In this document: positions 32,916 to 42,784 of the stretch, one piece after another | How the letters are laid out: the number at the start of each line of letters is the position of its first letter | Position numbering within the stretch: the first letter of the stretch is position 1 | Assembly: GCA_019096155.1 (NCBI GenBank) | Contig: JAHCVI010000001.1 | Span: 3,286,001-3,350,000 of the forward strand | Direction: 5' to 3' | Source: Staphylotrichum longicolle | Lineage: Eukaryota > Ascomycota > Sordariomycetes > Sordariales > Chaetomiaceae | Length of the DNA stretch: 64,000 bases | Made by a program: the position numbers and the translations under genes | Notes under the pieces: generated by a model | What the model was told of the DNA's origin: nothing | The model's input: the letters and a program-made list of their open reading frames with translations, nothing else | Database searches by the model: none

Positions 32916-33832
32916 TCAGCGGTATATCTCCTCAAAGGGCCTCTTGTCGGCAAAACACGAGTCCCACACCTCGTTGACCACCTTGGTCGCATGCACGTCG
33001 TCTCGACACGTCGCCCGCGCCATGACGGACTGGATCGCCCGCAGCCGCACGCAGTTCTGGAACTGTTGTGTCAGCGTCCAGTTGCCTCTTGTCATGGTCT
33101 CTCTTGTCCACCGACACTCCCCGCTGAGCATCGACGCCCGGATCTGTAGCACAAAGACCAGGTCAGTTATTATTCTCCCACCGTCCGGCACAACACTCGC
33201 AGAAGTCAACCCACCTCAGTACACGCCGCATGCCGCAAATCATGGCCCCCCATCCAATCCACCTTCCACCTCAAATGATCCCACGCGTGCACCATCTCAT
33301 GCGCGAGCGTATCCTCCAGGTGGCTCCGGTCCCGCATCTCGTTGGCGCAGATCAGGATGCCGTGGTCCGGGCTGAACCCGCCGCCCTGGCGCACCACGCG
33401 GCCGTCCTCGGCCACGCGCGCCGGGCACCGGCGGCACACGACGTTGGTCTCGTCGAGCGTGCCGTTGAGCGCGGCCACCTTGTCGCGCAGGAAGCGGATC
33501 GTCGGCGAGTACTTGAACAGGTAGGCGCGGTCCTGCTCGCAGCGCGCGCAGTCGCGCGCCTCGTTGGCCTTGTACCGGTCCTCGCGGTAGTGCTCGACGC
33601 CCTCACGGGTCACGCGCCCCGTGAGGATGCGGAAGTAGTTCATCCACCATTTGAGCGACGGGTCGTAGCCGGTGCGGGCGGGGTCGTTCTCGACGAAGCG
33701 CGGGAGCGGGGCGGGGTTTGGTTGGGGCGGTTGGGATGGTGGTTGGGATTGTGATTGAGCGGCGGAGGAGGACTGTGTGATGGGAGAGGAGGAGGAGGGT
33801 TGTGGTGGTGGTGGTGGTGATGGTGTTGCCAT
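32916..33832 (-). CDS. atp23: Mitochondrial inner membrane metalloprotease ATP23
   Basis: The start at 33832 gives MATPSPPPPPQPSSSSPITQ and a Pro/Gln/Ser-rich leader. The conserved body follows: GYDPSLKWWMNYFRILTGRV, CARCEQDRAYLFKYSPTIRF, VVCRRCPARVAEDGR, ICANEMRDRSHLEDTL and the zinc-binding AHEMVHAWDHLRWKVDW (HExxH). After an intron, the last exon has IRASMLSGECRWTRE and ends SCFADKRPFEEIYR (TGA at 32916-32918). Paired cysteines are typical of Mia40-imported Atp23. Role: processes the Atp6 precursor and chaperones F-O assembly in the intermembrane space. The frame stays open upstream to about 34336, but that stretch has no family resemblance. Confidence 0.94.
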
Positions 33833-34525
33833 GGTGTTCGGTAAGAGTTTGGACCCGTCGTTCAACTCAACAGTGGGTCGTGGCTGGTGGTGGTTCGTAC
33901 TGTTCGGGCGTCGTCTAAGGGGTTCTACAAGCGGCTCGAGATCCTGCGGGGTGTGAATACGGGTAGTGGTGTCCCGGCGTGTGTCATCGGCGAGTGAGTC
34001 CGGCGGAGTGTGGAATATCGAGTTCGTCGGCACTCGAGAATGTTTCACGGTGCTCGCGATTGGATCTGCAAAGGTGCCGTTCGCAAAGGCTCCACCGGAC
34101 AGTGCCCGGTGCCCCACACTTCTGCCCTGTCGCGCCCTTCCCAGGCTTGTCAGGCGGTGAAGCCCAGCAGAAGGGCGCATTGTTTGGACTGTTTGGACAT
34201 GGTCTTGACCCCGGATTTTGGCCCCCTCCCGATGTCGGCCAATCGAACAGCTCGCAGGGCTTCCGAGGGCTCCAGCACTCCTCCCGCCCGTCGTCACAGT
34301 GGTCCCACTGATCGGATGTGCGCCCTGCAGCTGCATCGCGCCGGGCTCGAGAATTTACAGCACCCCTGAAAAAGACAGCCGAGGGCCCGATGCTATATAA
34401 TGGAAACCAGCTGGAATCCGTGTAAGAGAGAAATCCCGCAGAAAAATGAGATGATGCATTGTGCACCTTGTCCTTCGTCGTCCTGTCCTTGTCACTGACC
34501 TTTGCATCCCAAACACCTTGCAGCC
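33833..34525. promoter_or_regulatory. Divergent promoter region ATP23 / glutamate 5-kinase
   Basis: About 690 bases between divergent starts. A TATATAA box lies at 34394-34400, roughly 130 bp before the glutamate 5-kinase ATG. No further gene is seen. Confidence 0.5.
34394..34400 (+). promoter_or_regulatory. Probable TATA box of glutamate 5-kinase gene
   Basis: TATATAA, in the context GATGCTATATAATGG, about 130 bp upstream of the start codon and oriented towards it. Assigned by sequence only. Confidence 0.4.
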
Positions 34526-36301
34526 ATGAGGGGACCACGTCCGCTTGGCGTTGTGATCAAGCTCGGTGAGTAATATCCGTCACTGAGAGTGAGACAGGGG
34601 CCTCCTTTTGCTCACAAAAATAAACTCCAGGCACGAGCTCCATCGTCGACGAAAAGAGCCATGAGCCCCTCCTCTCCATCCTGACGTCGATAGTGGAGAC
34701 GGCTGTGAAGCTGAGGAAGGATGGCCACAAGGTCATCATCGTCTCGTCGGGCGCCATCGGCGTCGGGCTGCGGCGGATGGACGTCGAGAAGCGGCCTAAG
34801 CATCTGTCGAAACTCCAGGTATGGTGTCCCCTCACAAAGAGACCAAACATGTCACTCATCCACTCTGGCAGGCACTCGCAGCCATCGGCCAATGCCGGTT
34901 GATGAGCCTCTGGGACAGCCTGTTCACCCATCTCAGGCAGCCCATCGCCCAGATTCTCCTGACGAGAAACGATATTGCCAATGTGAGTAGTCGTCTATGT
35001 CTTCTGTCTGTTCTCAGTCACTTACACCCAGCCACAGAGGCCACGCTACCTCAATGCGCAGAGGACCATCAACGAGCTCCTGGACATGGGCGTCATCCCC
35101 ATCGTCAACGAGAACGACACGCTGGCCGTGTCTGAAATCAAGTTTGGCGACAACGACACCCTCTCGGCCATCACCGCCGCCATGGTCCACGCCGATCTCC
35201 TATTCCTCATGACCGACGTCGACTGTCTGTACGACAAGAACCCGCGGACCCATCCGGACGCTCAGCCGATCGAAGTGGTTGAAGACATTAGCGCTCTGGT
35301 CGCCGATGGTGTGTAAACCCCCCCCCCCTCTTCCCCGCTTGTCAACAACAGCACCTGTCAACAACAGCACCCACTAACGACCCTCAGTCTCCTCCGCCGG
35401 CTCCTCGCTCGGCACAGGGGGCATGTCGACCAAGATCGTCGCCGCGCGCCTCGCCACCTCGGCCGGCGTGACGACCGTCATCACGCGGTCCTCCATCCCC
35501 GGCAACATCGTCAAGATCGTCAAGCACATCCAAGCCCTCCGCACCCCGCCCTCCCACGCCGCCACAGCCGCCCAATCCCCGCGCACCCCGGGCTCCCAAA
35601 CCCCCAACAACGAAACCCTCCTCACCGCGTCCATCACCTCCGACTCCTCCTGCTCCGACAACCGCACCCTCGTCGCATCCACATCCACAACCCCTATCCC
35701 CACAGGATCCAGTAAGACGATCCCGCTGCACACGCGCTTCCTCCCCTCCCCGCACCCGGTCCGCGACCGCTACTTCTGGATCCTCCACGGCCTGCGCCCG
35801 CACGGCACGCTCTACATCGACCAGGGCGCGTACAAGGCCCTCCTCAACAAGGCCGGCCTCTTGCCCGTGGGGGTGGTCGACGTCGAGGGCGTGTTCGCGC
35901 AGCAAGAGGCCGTGCGGCTGTGCGTCGTCGACCGGAAGAGACGTCCCAAGACAGGGGGAGGAGGGGCGGTTGTTGGGGCCGGTGGGGCGGTTCATCAGGA
36001 GGGTGGCGTGAGTGGAGAGGAAGGGGCGGCGGGGAAGCAGTCATTGTTGTGGGAGGGCGAGGCGGTTGAGGTGGGGCGGGCGCTGACCAACTATTCGAGC
36101 GCCGAGATTGCGCGGATCAAGGGGCGGCAGAGCGCCGAGGTGGAGGGGATCTTGGGGTATGCGGACAGCGAGTACGTGGCGCAGCGCGAGAGCGTGAGCT
36201 TTTTTGATGGGGTGAGGGAGAGCCGGCCGGCGACGCCGGTGAGGGAGGTGGTGGATGGGAGGGGGATTGGGGGGTATGAAGGGGAGGGGGCGGTTTTGTG
36301 A
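34526..36301 (+). CDS. pro1: Glutamate 5-kinase with PUA domain
   Basis: Five or more exons. Exon 1 encodes MRGPRPLGVVIKL; next are GTSSIVDEKSHEP, VIIVSSGAIGVGLRRMD, IAQILLTRNDIAN and RPRYLNAQRTINELLDMGVI, then IPIVNENDTLAVSEIKFGDN and LLFLMTDVDCLYDKNPRT, the amino-acid-kinase core. GTGGMSTKIVAARLATSAGV is the conserved phosphate-binding stretch. After a Ser/Thr/Pro-rich insert comes the PUA domain (RYFWILHGLRPHGTLYIDQG, GLLPVGVVDVEGVF, ALTNYSSAEIARIKG). Reaction: ATP-dependent phosphorylation of glutamate, the first step of proline synthesis, normally feedback-inhibited by proline. The Gly-rich and Pro-rich inserts make it somewhat long. An intron near 35320 contains a run of C. Confidence 0.94.
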
Positions 36302-36544
36302 GATTTTCTCCCCTTTCTTTTTCCTAAAGGGGGAGAGGTTTTTTAGATAAAATAGAAGTCTTTTCTGTTGTTGGTTGGTATCTCGCAAACAACACAACTG
36401 GCTGGCTTGGATGGCAACCCGTTTTGTTTATACCTGAATTCAATGCCCGCCTCACATGGTAGATCTAAGGCCCTCTGAACGCCGGACGCCCGCCCATAGT
36501 TTTTCTTGTCTGACCGTACAACCCTGCCTGTTCGTTTGCCTTTT

Positions 36545-37371
36545 CTAACCAGCAAAGAGCGTGTCTTCGTCACGGAGGTACTCTCCGCAGTCGGCTTGCC
36601 GGAAGCACACGATGCCGGTGGGATCCAGACGCCTCGCTTCGGCCGTACTCCTCGCAGTCTATTCCATGTCAGGACAAACCCTACACTGGGGGGAAAAGGG
36701 GCAGACAAAAAGAACCACATACCACACCAAAGCCAAGCGGGATATCCGCCATGCTGTACACCACACAGCCTTGATGCTCCGGGCAGTCCTCGGACCACCG
36801 CCCAACGTGCGCCTTGACCACTGTTTCCTCATCATCAGTACCTTCCTCCGACCAGAGTCGAGAACAAAAAATGAACCCACCGTTCGACCCGTACAGGAAA
36901 GGCTGCGCGCCGTTCTCCTTGATCCAGATCTTGTGCCGGGCGCCGGACGCGATGATGGGCAGCGCGGTGATGTGCAGGCGGAACTTGCCCGACTTGGTCA
37001 TCTTGCCGATGCAGGTGCCGAGGCTGAGGAGGGCATCGCGGCTGATGCTCGTGGCGAGGTTGGCGATGGAGAGCTTGACGTAGTAGACCTGTTACTCCGG
37101 GGAGAGGGGTGGTGTAAGTGGGACGAGCATAGACAGACGGCACGGAGGGGTGCTGGGGGGTTTGTCCGGGGACGTACGCGAGCGTGGTTCAGCCGGAAGA
37201 CGTAGCGGTCACCGTCTTCGAGGGGGGCAATCAAGCTCTTCAGGTCGGACATGTAGTTGGCGAGCTGGGAAGGGGGGATTGTTAGCTTGGGTTCGTTGCT
37301 TTGGGGCGTGGAATCGAAAAACATACCTTGTCCAACACCGTCTTCATTTCCTCGTCTGTTAAGGCACGCAT
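36545..37371 (-). CDS. nip7: 60S ribosome biogenesis factor NIP7
   Basis: Five short exons splice in frame from the start at 37371: MRALTDEEMKTVLDK, then LANYMSDLKSLIAPLEDGDR to FRLNHAR, then VYYVKLSIANLATSISRDAL, LSLGTCIGKMTKSGKFRLHI and WIKENGAQPFLYGSN, then VKAHVGRWSEDCPEHQG and VVYSMADIPLGFGV, then DPTGIVCFRQADCGEYLRDE to TLFAG (TAG at 36545-36547). This is the NIP7 fold with its C-terminal PUA domain. Family knowledge: it is a nucleolar protein needed for 27S pre-rRNA processing and 60S biogenesis. Its length, about 180-190 aa, is normal. Confidence 0.93.
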
Positions 37372-37710
37372 CTTGGCGTTGTGGCGGCGTTGTTGCAAAG
37401 GTTGGCGGTGAGGGAAAGTATGTTTGACTGCTGCCCGCTGCGTGCTCTCACAGATCTCGACGGGTGTTCTCAATGGGTGCTTATCGCGATCAAGAAAAAA
37501 AGTCGAGGCCGCAAATCGCAACCCCACATCGCAGCACTTGGCTTGCCAGACCCGCTTTTACCCGCTCAGTCCAGCAGCCTCGCCTTGGCGCTTTCACCAC
37601 TGCGAATCACCGTTCCGAAGTGTTTCTCTCTTCAGATGCAACCCCACTCTCAACGAAACCCCAGCCGACATAAGCAGCATTTTGGAAACACCAATCGTAA
37701 CACATACAGC
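37372..37710. other. NIP7 promoter / tRNA upstream flank
   Basis: 339 bases between the NIP7 start (-) and the tRNA (+). No gene is seen. Confidence 0.45.
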
Positions 37711-37782
37711 GGCCCGCTGGCCAAATGGTAAGCGCCCAGATTTCGGCTCTGGAGATTGTGCGTTCGAGCCGCACGTGGGTCG
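37711..37782 (+). tRNA. tRNA-Arg (anticodon UCG), no intron
   Basis: The acceptor strands GGCCCGC and GTGGGTC pair with two G-U wobbles and are followed by discriminator G. The anticodon stem CCAGA/TCTGG pairs perfectly around loop TTTCGGC, giving anticodon UCG, which reads CGA arginine codons. The T arm GTGCG-TTCGAGC-CGCAC is perfect. The D arm (GCC..GCG) pairs poorly, which may reflect a base error like those seen elsewhere in this window. Confidence 0.87.
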
Positions 37783-37789
37783 AGTTTAC

Positions 37790-37794
37790 TTTTT
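37790..37794 (+). terminator. RNA polymerase III T-run terminator of tRNA-Arg
   Basis: Five T in a row, 8 bases after the tRNA end. This is the usual pol III stop signal. Confidence 0.7.
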
Positions 37795-38100
37795 CCTTCG
37801 GCCTGGTTTGAGTCCATCTTCTCTTCCATTTTTGGACGCTTTGAAATTACATGAAAGAGGCGGTTCGTCTGCGGCCTCCCGTCTGCGCAGCGCATGAGCC
37901 GCAATCATACCGACTCCTCGGTACCACCCGAAGCGCAATTGGCAGATCATGCCACTCAACACATCCCACGCTGGGCTCCAAAGCTGCCCAAGATTGGGGG
38001 GTAATCGACATCCCAACATGTTGCATGCAGTGCTTGAAGATCTCTTGGTCTTGGGCCTGCACGGCGATCGATTCGGGGCAGAGCACGGCGAGATGGTCCC

Positions 38101-38133
38101 GTGGACAAGACAGACAAGACAAACAAGACAAAC
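38101..38133 (+). repeat. Short tandem repeat, about 10-nt unit
   Basis: Three to four imperfect copies of ACAAGACAAA-like units (GACAAGACAGACAAGACAAA then CAAGACAAACC). It lies upstream of cellobiose dehydrogenase and has no evident function. Confidence 0.7.
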
Positions 38134-39112
38134 CGGGTTTTCGGGTCCCGACGATACCTTCCCCTTTGGCTGTCGCAATGCAACCTTTGCAAAATAACCG
38201 GCACGCCTCTTGCAAGCCTTGCAAGCTCACGAACCTCATCAAGGCACGAACAAACTGAGCAAACGCCCTCGCGGGATGCGTAACGTGCGCGGGGTTCCCT
38301 TCTTGTCTTCTCCAGTTCCATGCAACGAAACACAACGAATGCAACGTCCAAACCCCCGCCAAGCCGACCGCCATGACCAAACCGCGACTCGCGGTTGGCC
38401 ACGCGCCCCGTTCGGTACCCCGGCCGCCGAGAAGACGGAGGCAACCTCGGAGGCAATGTGCCGTAAAAGTCATTTCCGGAAAGGTCTCGGCATGCCGGGA
38501 GCCCCAACCCCTTGCGCCAGGCCTGGGCGGGTTCCCAATTAACCGCATGGCGGCGTCTTCACCTGGGCGCGTAACAGGACGGTCCTGGCAGAGCCCCTGC
38601 AATCAACGGGACTTCCATCCGAGACGGCGACACAACAGGGCAGCCACCTACGTCCCAAGCTTCCCAACAGGGGGTCGCTGCCTCCACGCGACCCGGGGTT
38701 TACGACCCTGCGGCTCGGGAATACTGTGTATGTACCTGGCTCAGCCTGAGGAGGGGATGCGAGGGCGTGCCTTGGTGATGGCATTTGCAGCTTTCCCGCA
38801 TTGCGTGCCCCTCGGCCACTTGTCCGCTTGAGGAACGGGAACGGGACCCCCTTTTGTAAGTATCAAGTAAGCCTACCCGTCCGCGTGGCCCCTAATACCG
38901 GGCTCGCCCGTGGGACGCCGTGGGTGCCCCGTGGGAGGTCCTTGCCTGTTCCCCGGATGCATCGCTGGAGTTGCATTCATCTTCGCGATGGCGGACAGGG
39001 TTGCCGCTTCCACCTACCGGAGATTTTTGCTCGCCCTGGCACTTTCGTTTGCCTCCTCCGCCAGAAAGCTCCAAGGAAGGCTCCAACTTTGCCGCTGGTG
39101 CCCTGTGCTTAT

Positions 39113-39118
39113 CTGGGG
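39113..39118 (+). promoter_or_regulatory. Candidate CreA/CRE-1 site before cellobiose dehydrogenase
   Basis: CTGGGG fits the SYGGRG consensus of the carbon catabolite repressor and lies about 112 bp before the ATG. A single 6-bp match is weak evidence, although the gene class is normally glucose-repressed. Confidence 0.3.
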
Positions 39119-39230
39119 AAAGGGGCCCGGCCATGAGGGGGTTTAAGAAGGCCGTCGTGCCCTCGGCTCCGCCGTTCCCGTGTGCTCGCATGCCGGTAGA
39201 GTCGAGGCGAACCAGTATCTGCGCCCCAAC

Positions 39231-42077
39231 ATGAAGACCTCCTCTCGCTTCGTCGGTGCCCTTGCGGCGGCGGCATCGTGTAAGTGCGAGTCGAGGCCTG
39301 CTCTCATGTTCTCGTAAGCTGATGTCCAGCTTGTAGTCTTGCCGTCTGCCATTGCCCAGGCCAACACCCCGGTGACCTTCACTGATGCCGGCTCTGGCAT
39401 CACCTTCAACTCCTGGCCCATTGCCAACGGGGGTTCCCAGACCCAGGGCGGCTTCACCTTTGGTGTGGCTCTGCCCTCCAATGCGCTCACAACGGATGCC
39501 ACCGAATTCATCGGTTACCTGGTACGTTGCGTATACACCTTCAACCTGGGTTCACAGGTGCTGACCAACCCCAGCAATGCTCGACCAAGGACAAGAAGGG
39601 TTGGTGCGGTGTCTCCCTGGGCGGCCCCATGACCAACTCACTCCTGATCGCCGCCTGGCCCAGCGGGGACAACATCTACACCTCCCTGCGGTATGCGAGC
39701 GGCTACGCCATGCCAGATCTCTACACGGGAGACGCCAAGATCACCCAGATCTCGTCCACCATCAACGCGACGCACTCTACCCTCATCTTCAGGTGCCAGA
39801 ACTGCCTGAAGTGGAACCAGAACGGCAGCTCCGGCGCCGCTGCCACCACTCAGGGCGTTCTGGTTCTCGGCTGGGTCCAGGCCTTCCCCTCCCCCGGCAA
39901 CCCGACCTGCCCGGACCAGATCACTCTTGAGCAGCACGACAACGGCATGGGCATCTGGGGCGCCGTCCTCGACTCCAATGCCGCCAACCCGTCCTACACT
40001 GCCTGGGCCGCCAAGGCTACCAAGACGGTCGCGGCCGTCTGCTCGGGCCCCACCGAGACCGCTGTCGTTGGCGTGCCCGTGCCGACGGGCGCCGTGTTCG
40101 ACTACATTGTCGTTGGCGGCGGTGCTGGCGGTATCCCCATGGCCGACAAGCTCAGCGAGGCCGGCAAGAAGGTGCTGCTCATCGAGAAGGGCTTCGCCTC
40201 CACTGGCGAGCACGGTGGCACCCTCGGCCCCGACTGGCTGCAGGGCACCTCCCTCACCCGCTTCGATGTGCCGGGCCTGTGCAACCAGATCTGGGTCGAC
40301 TCGAAGGGCATTGCTTGCACCGACACCGATCAGATGGCTGGCTGCGTCCTCGGCGGCGGCACTGCCGTGAATGCTGGTCTCTGGTTCAAGGTGAGCTGAG
40401 AGGCACTCCGTGGGATGATGTATCATTCGCTGACCTAAATAGCCCTACTCTCTTGACTGGGATTACCTCTTCCCCTCCGGCTGGAAGTACAAGGACATCC
40501 AAGCCGCTGCCACAGGGGTGTTCTCGCGCATTCCGGGCACCGACACTCCCTCCATGGACGGCAAGCGCTACTACCAGCAGGGCTTTGACGTTCTCTCGGG
40601 CGGCCTCGGCAGCGGAGGTTGGAGCAAGGTCACGGCCAACTCGTCGCCGGACCGCAAGAACCGCACCTTCTCCAACGCGCCCTTCATGTTCTCCAACGGC
40701 CAGCGCGGTGGTCCCCTGGCGACCTACCTCACCAGCGCCAAGAAGCGGAGCAACTTCAACCTGTGGCTCAACACGTCGGTCAAGCGTGTCATTCGCGACG
40801 GTGGCCACATCACCGGTATCGAGGTTGAGCCGTTCCGCACTGGCGGCTACCAGGGCATCGTGAACGTCACCAACATCTCGGGCCGTGTCATCCTGTCGGC
40901 CGGCACCTTTGGCAGCGCCAAGATCCTGATGAGGAGCGGTATTGGCCCGTCGGATCAGCTCGAGATCGTCAAGGCCTCGACGATTGACGGTCCTACCATG
41001 ATCAACAGCTCCAACTGGATTCCCCTGCCCGTTGGCTACAACCTGGATGACCATCTCAACGTGAGTTCTTTCAGTCAGATCATTGCTGGGCTACTGCTGA
41101 CTTCGTAACAGACCGACACCGTCATCACCCACCCCAACGTTTCCTTCTACGACTTCTACGAGGCCTGGACCAACCCGATCGCGGGCGACAAGACCAGCTA
41201 CCTCAGCAAGCGCTCCGGTATCCTCGCCCAGGCCGCTCCCAACATCGGCCCCATGTTCTGGGAAGAGATCAAGGGCGCCGACGGCATCGTCCGCCAGCTC
41301 CAGTGGACTGCCCGCGTCGAGGGTAGCTTCGACACCCCCAACGGCAGTACGTTCTTACCCTCTATCCCTTCTCACAACAACCCCCCTTTTCTGACACCCC
41401 CACCCCACAGAGGCGATGACCATGTCGCAGTACCTCGGCCGCGGCGCCACCTCGCGCGGCCGCATGTCCATCACCCCGTCGCTCTCCACCATCGTCTCGG
41501 ACGTGCCCTACCTCAAGGACAACAACGACAAGGAGGCCGTCATCCAGGGCATCGTCAACCTGAAGAACGCCCTCAAGAACGTCGCCGGCCTGACCTGGAC
41601 CTACCCCAACTCGACCGTCACCCCGCGCGACTACGTCAACAACGTAAGCCCCTTTCTCTCCTCCCCCCCTCCCTCAACCAAATTCCCATCAACACACGTA
41701 ATACTAACAAACCATCCCAGATGGTCGTCTCCCCCAGCAACCGCCGCTCCAACCACTGGATGGGCACATCCAAGCTGGGCATCGACGACGGGCGCACGGG
41801 CGGCACCGCCGTCGTCGACCTCAACGCCAAGGTCTACGGCACGGACAACCTCTTCGTCGTCGACGCGTCCATCTTCCCCGGCGTGCCCACCACCAACCCG
41901 TCGGCCTACATCGTCACGGCCGCCGAGCACGCCTCGCAAAAGATCCTCGCCCTGGCCGCCCCGCAGCCCATCGCCAAGTGGGGCCAGTGCGGCGGCCGGC
42001 AGTGGACGGGCAGCTTCCAGTGCGCCGCGGGGTCCAAGTGCACCGTGGTGAATGATTGGTACTCGCAGTGCCTGTAA
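39231..42077 (+). CDS. cdh: Cellobiose dehydrogenase with C-terminal CBM1 (class IIA type)
   Basis: The signal peptide MKTSSRFVGALAAAAS-FLPSAIAQA is split by the first intron. The cytochrome domain (VTFTDAGSGITFNSWPIANG to about residue 215) carries the likely haem-b ligands Met in GYAMPDLY and His in LEQHDNGMGIW. After a short linker comes the GMC flavodehydrogenase: FAD motif DYIVVGGGAGGIPMADKLSE, then GCVLGGGTAVNAGLWFK, CQ..VDSKGIACTDTDQMAG region, and the C-terminal block SNHWMGTSKLG with catalytic His and DASIFPGVPTTNPSAYIVTA with catalytic Asn. The last 35 residues are a CBM1 (KWGQCGGRQWTGSFQCAAGS to DWYSQCL). Role: a secreted enzyme that oxidises cellobiose to the lactone and passes electrons through the cytochrome to lytic polysaccharide monooxygenases. 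Introns lie near 39280, 39522, 40390, 41061, 41348 and 41644. Confidence 0.96.
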
Positions 42078-42784
42078 GGAGGAGGAGATGGTTGTGAGTG
42101 AGGGGGGTTGAGACATAGGGGGTTGAAAGGGGGGGGTTGGTTGGTTCTTTGTTCATGTCCATACTTTTATTTTCGACAGTATATACTTCAATGTCCATAA
42201 CTTTCACAACGTTTAAGCCTTCACTGATGTTCAAGCCTGGAGAACATGCCACCGTCTGCGATCAGTGCTCTTTGCCTTTTCACTTTGAGCGACGAGAGGT
42301 TTAAAAAGAGATGTTGGCATTGTTTGCAATCTGATCAATCTGAACTACTTACTCTACATAATCTGTAATCTTCCGTGGGCATCAGCTGAGAGACTGGCGA
42401 TATCAACCATCAGGTGACGATCACCCAGTAACCATGGCATTGCCCATACCATACCATTGACCATGCCCCTGTGATGTATCCCGCAACTCCATTAAGCCCA
42501 AGCCCAACTTCACCACCATTACTCCACACAAAACATCAAACACCGCCCCAGATCCCGACTCCAACCACCGCTTTTTGCATAGTCGTTGTGTAATCTTTGC
42601 CGTTTACCGGCCGTCATTGCCCACCAGTCGCCCTCATCAACCACGACCTACCCCCTTCGCCAACAGTCGCCACCCTGGACCACCAACCCCCCTCGGCTAC
42701 CAGCAACGAGACACAGCCCACAGACAGGACCAGCGCCACAACAAAACACCCAAGCAAGCCAGAAAACAGCCCTCTGAGCTCCCA
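42078..42784. other. Convergent intergenic region CDH / GNAT protein
   Basis: 700 bases of 3' flanks. A long open frame on the + strand that starts here (42575) overlaps the GNAT gene antisense and is not protein-like. Nothing else is seen. Confidence 0.5.

Larger units (their letters stand above)
37795..39230. other. Intergenic region upstream of cellobiose dehydrogenase
   Basis: 1.4 kb without a supported gene. It contains a short tandem repeat (38101-38133) and the cellobiose dehydrogenase promoter. Open frames here on both strands lack any recognisable protein. Confidence 0.5.

Noticed and set aside
33833..34336. In-frame upstream extension of ATP23
   Set aside because: The frame is open, but the sequence has no resemblance to ATP23, and the ATG at 33832 gives a normal protein.
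35384..35995. 203-codon open frame on the - strand
   Set aside because: Antisense to the PUA end of glutamate 5-kinase; composed of Gly/Val/Arg strings.
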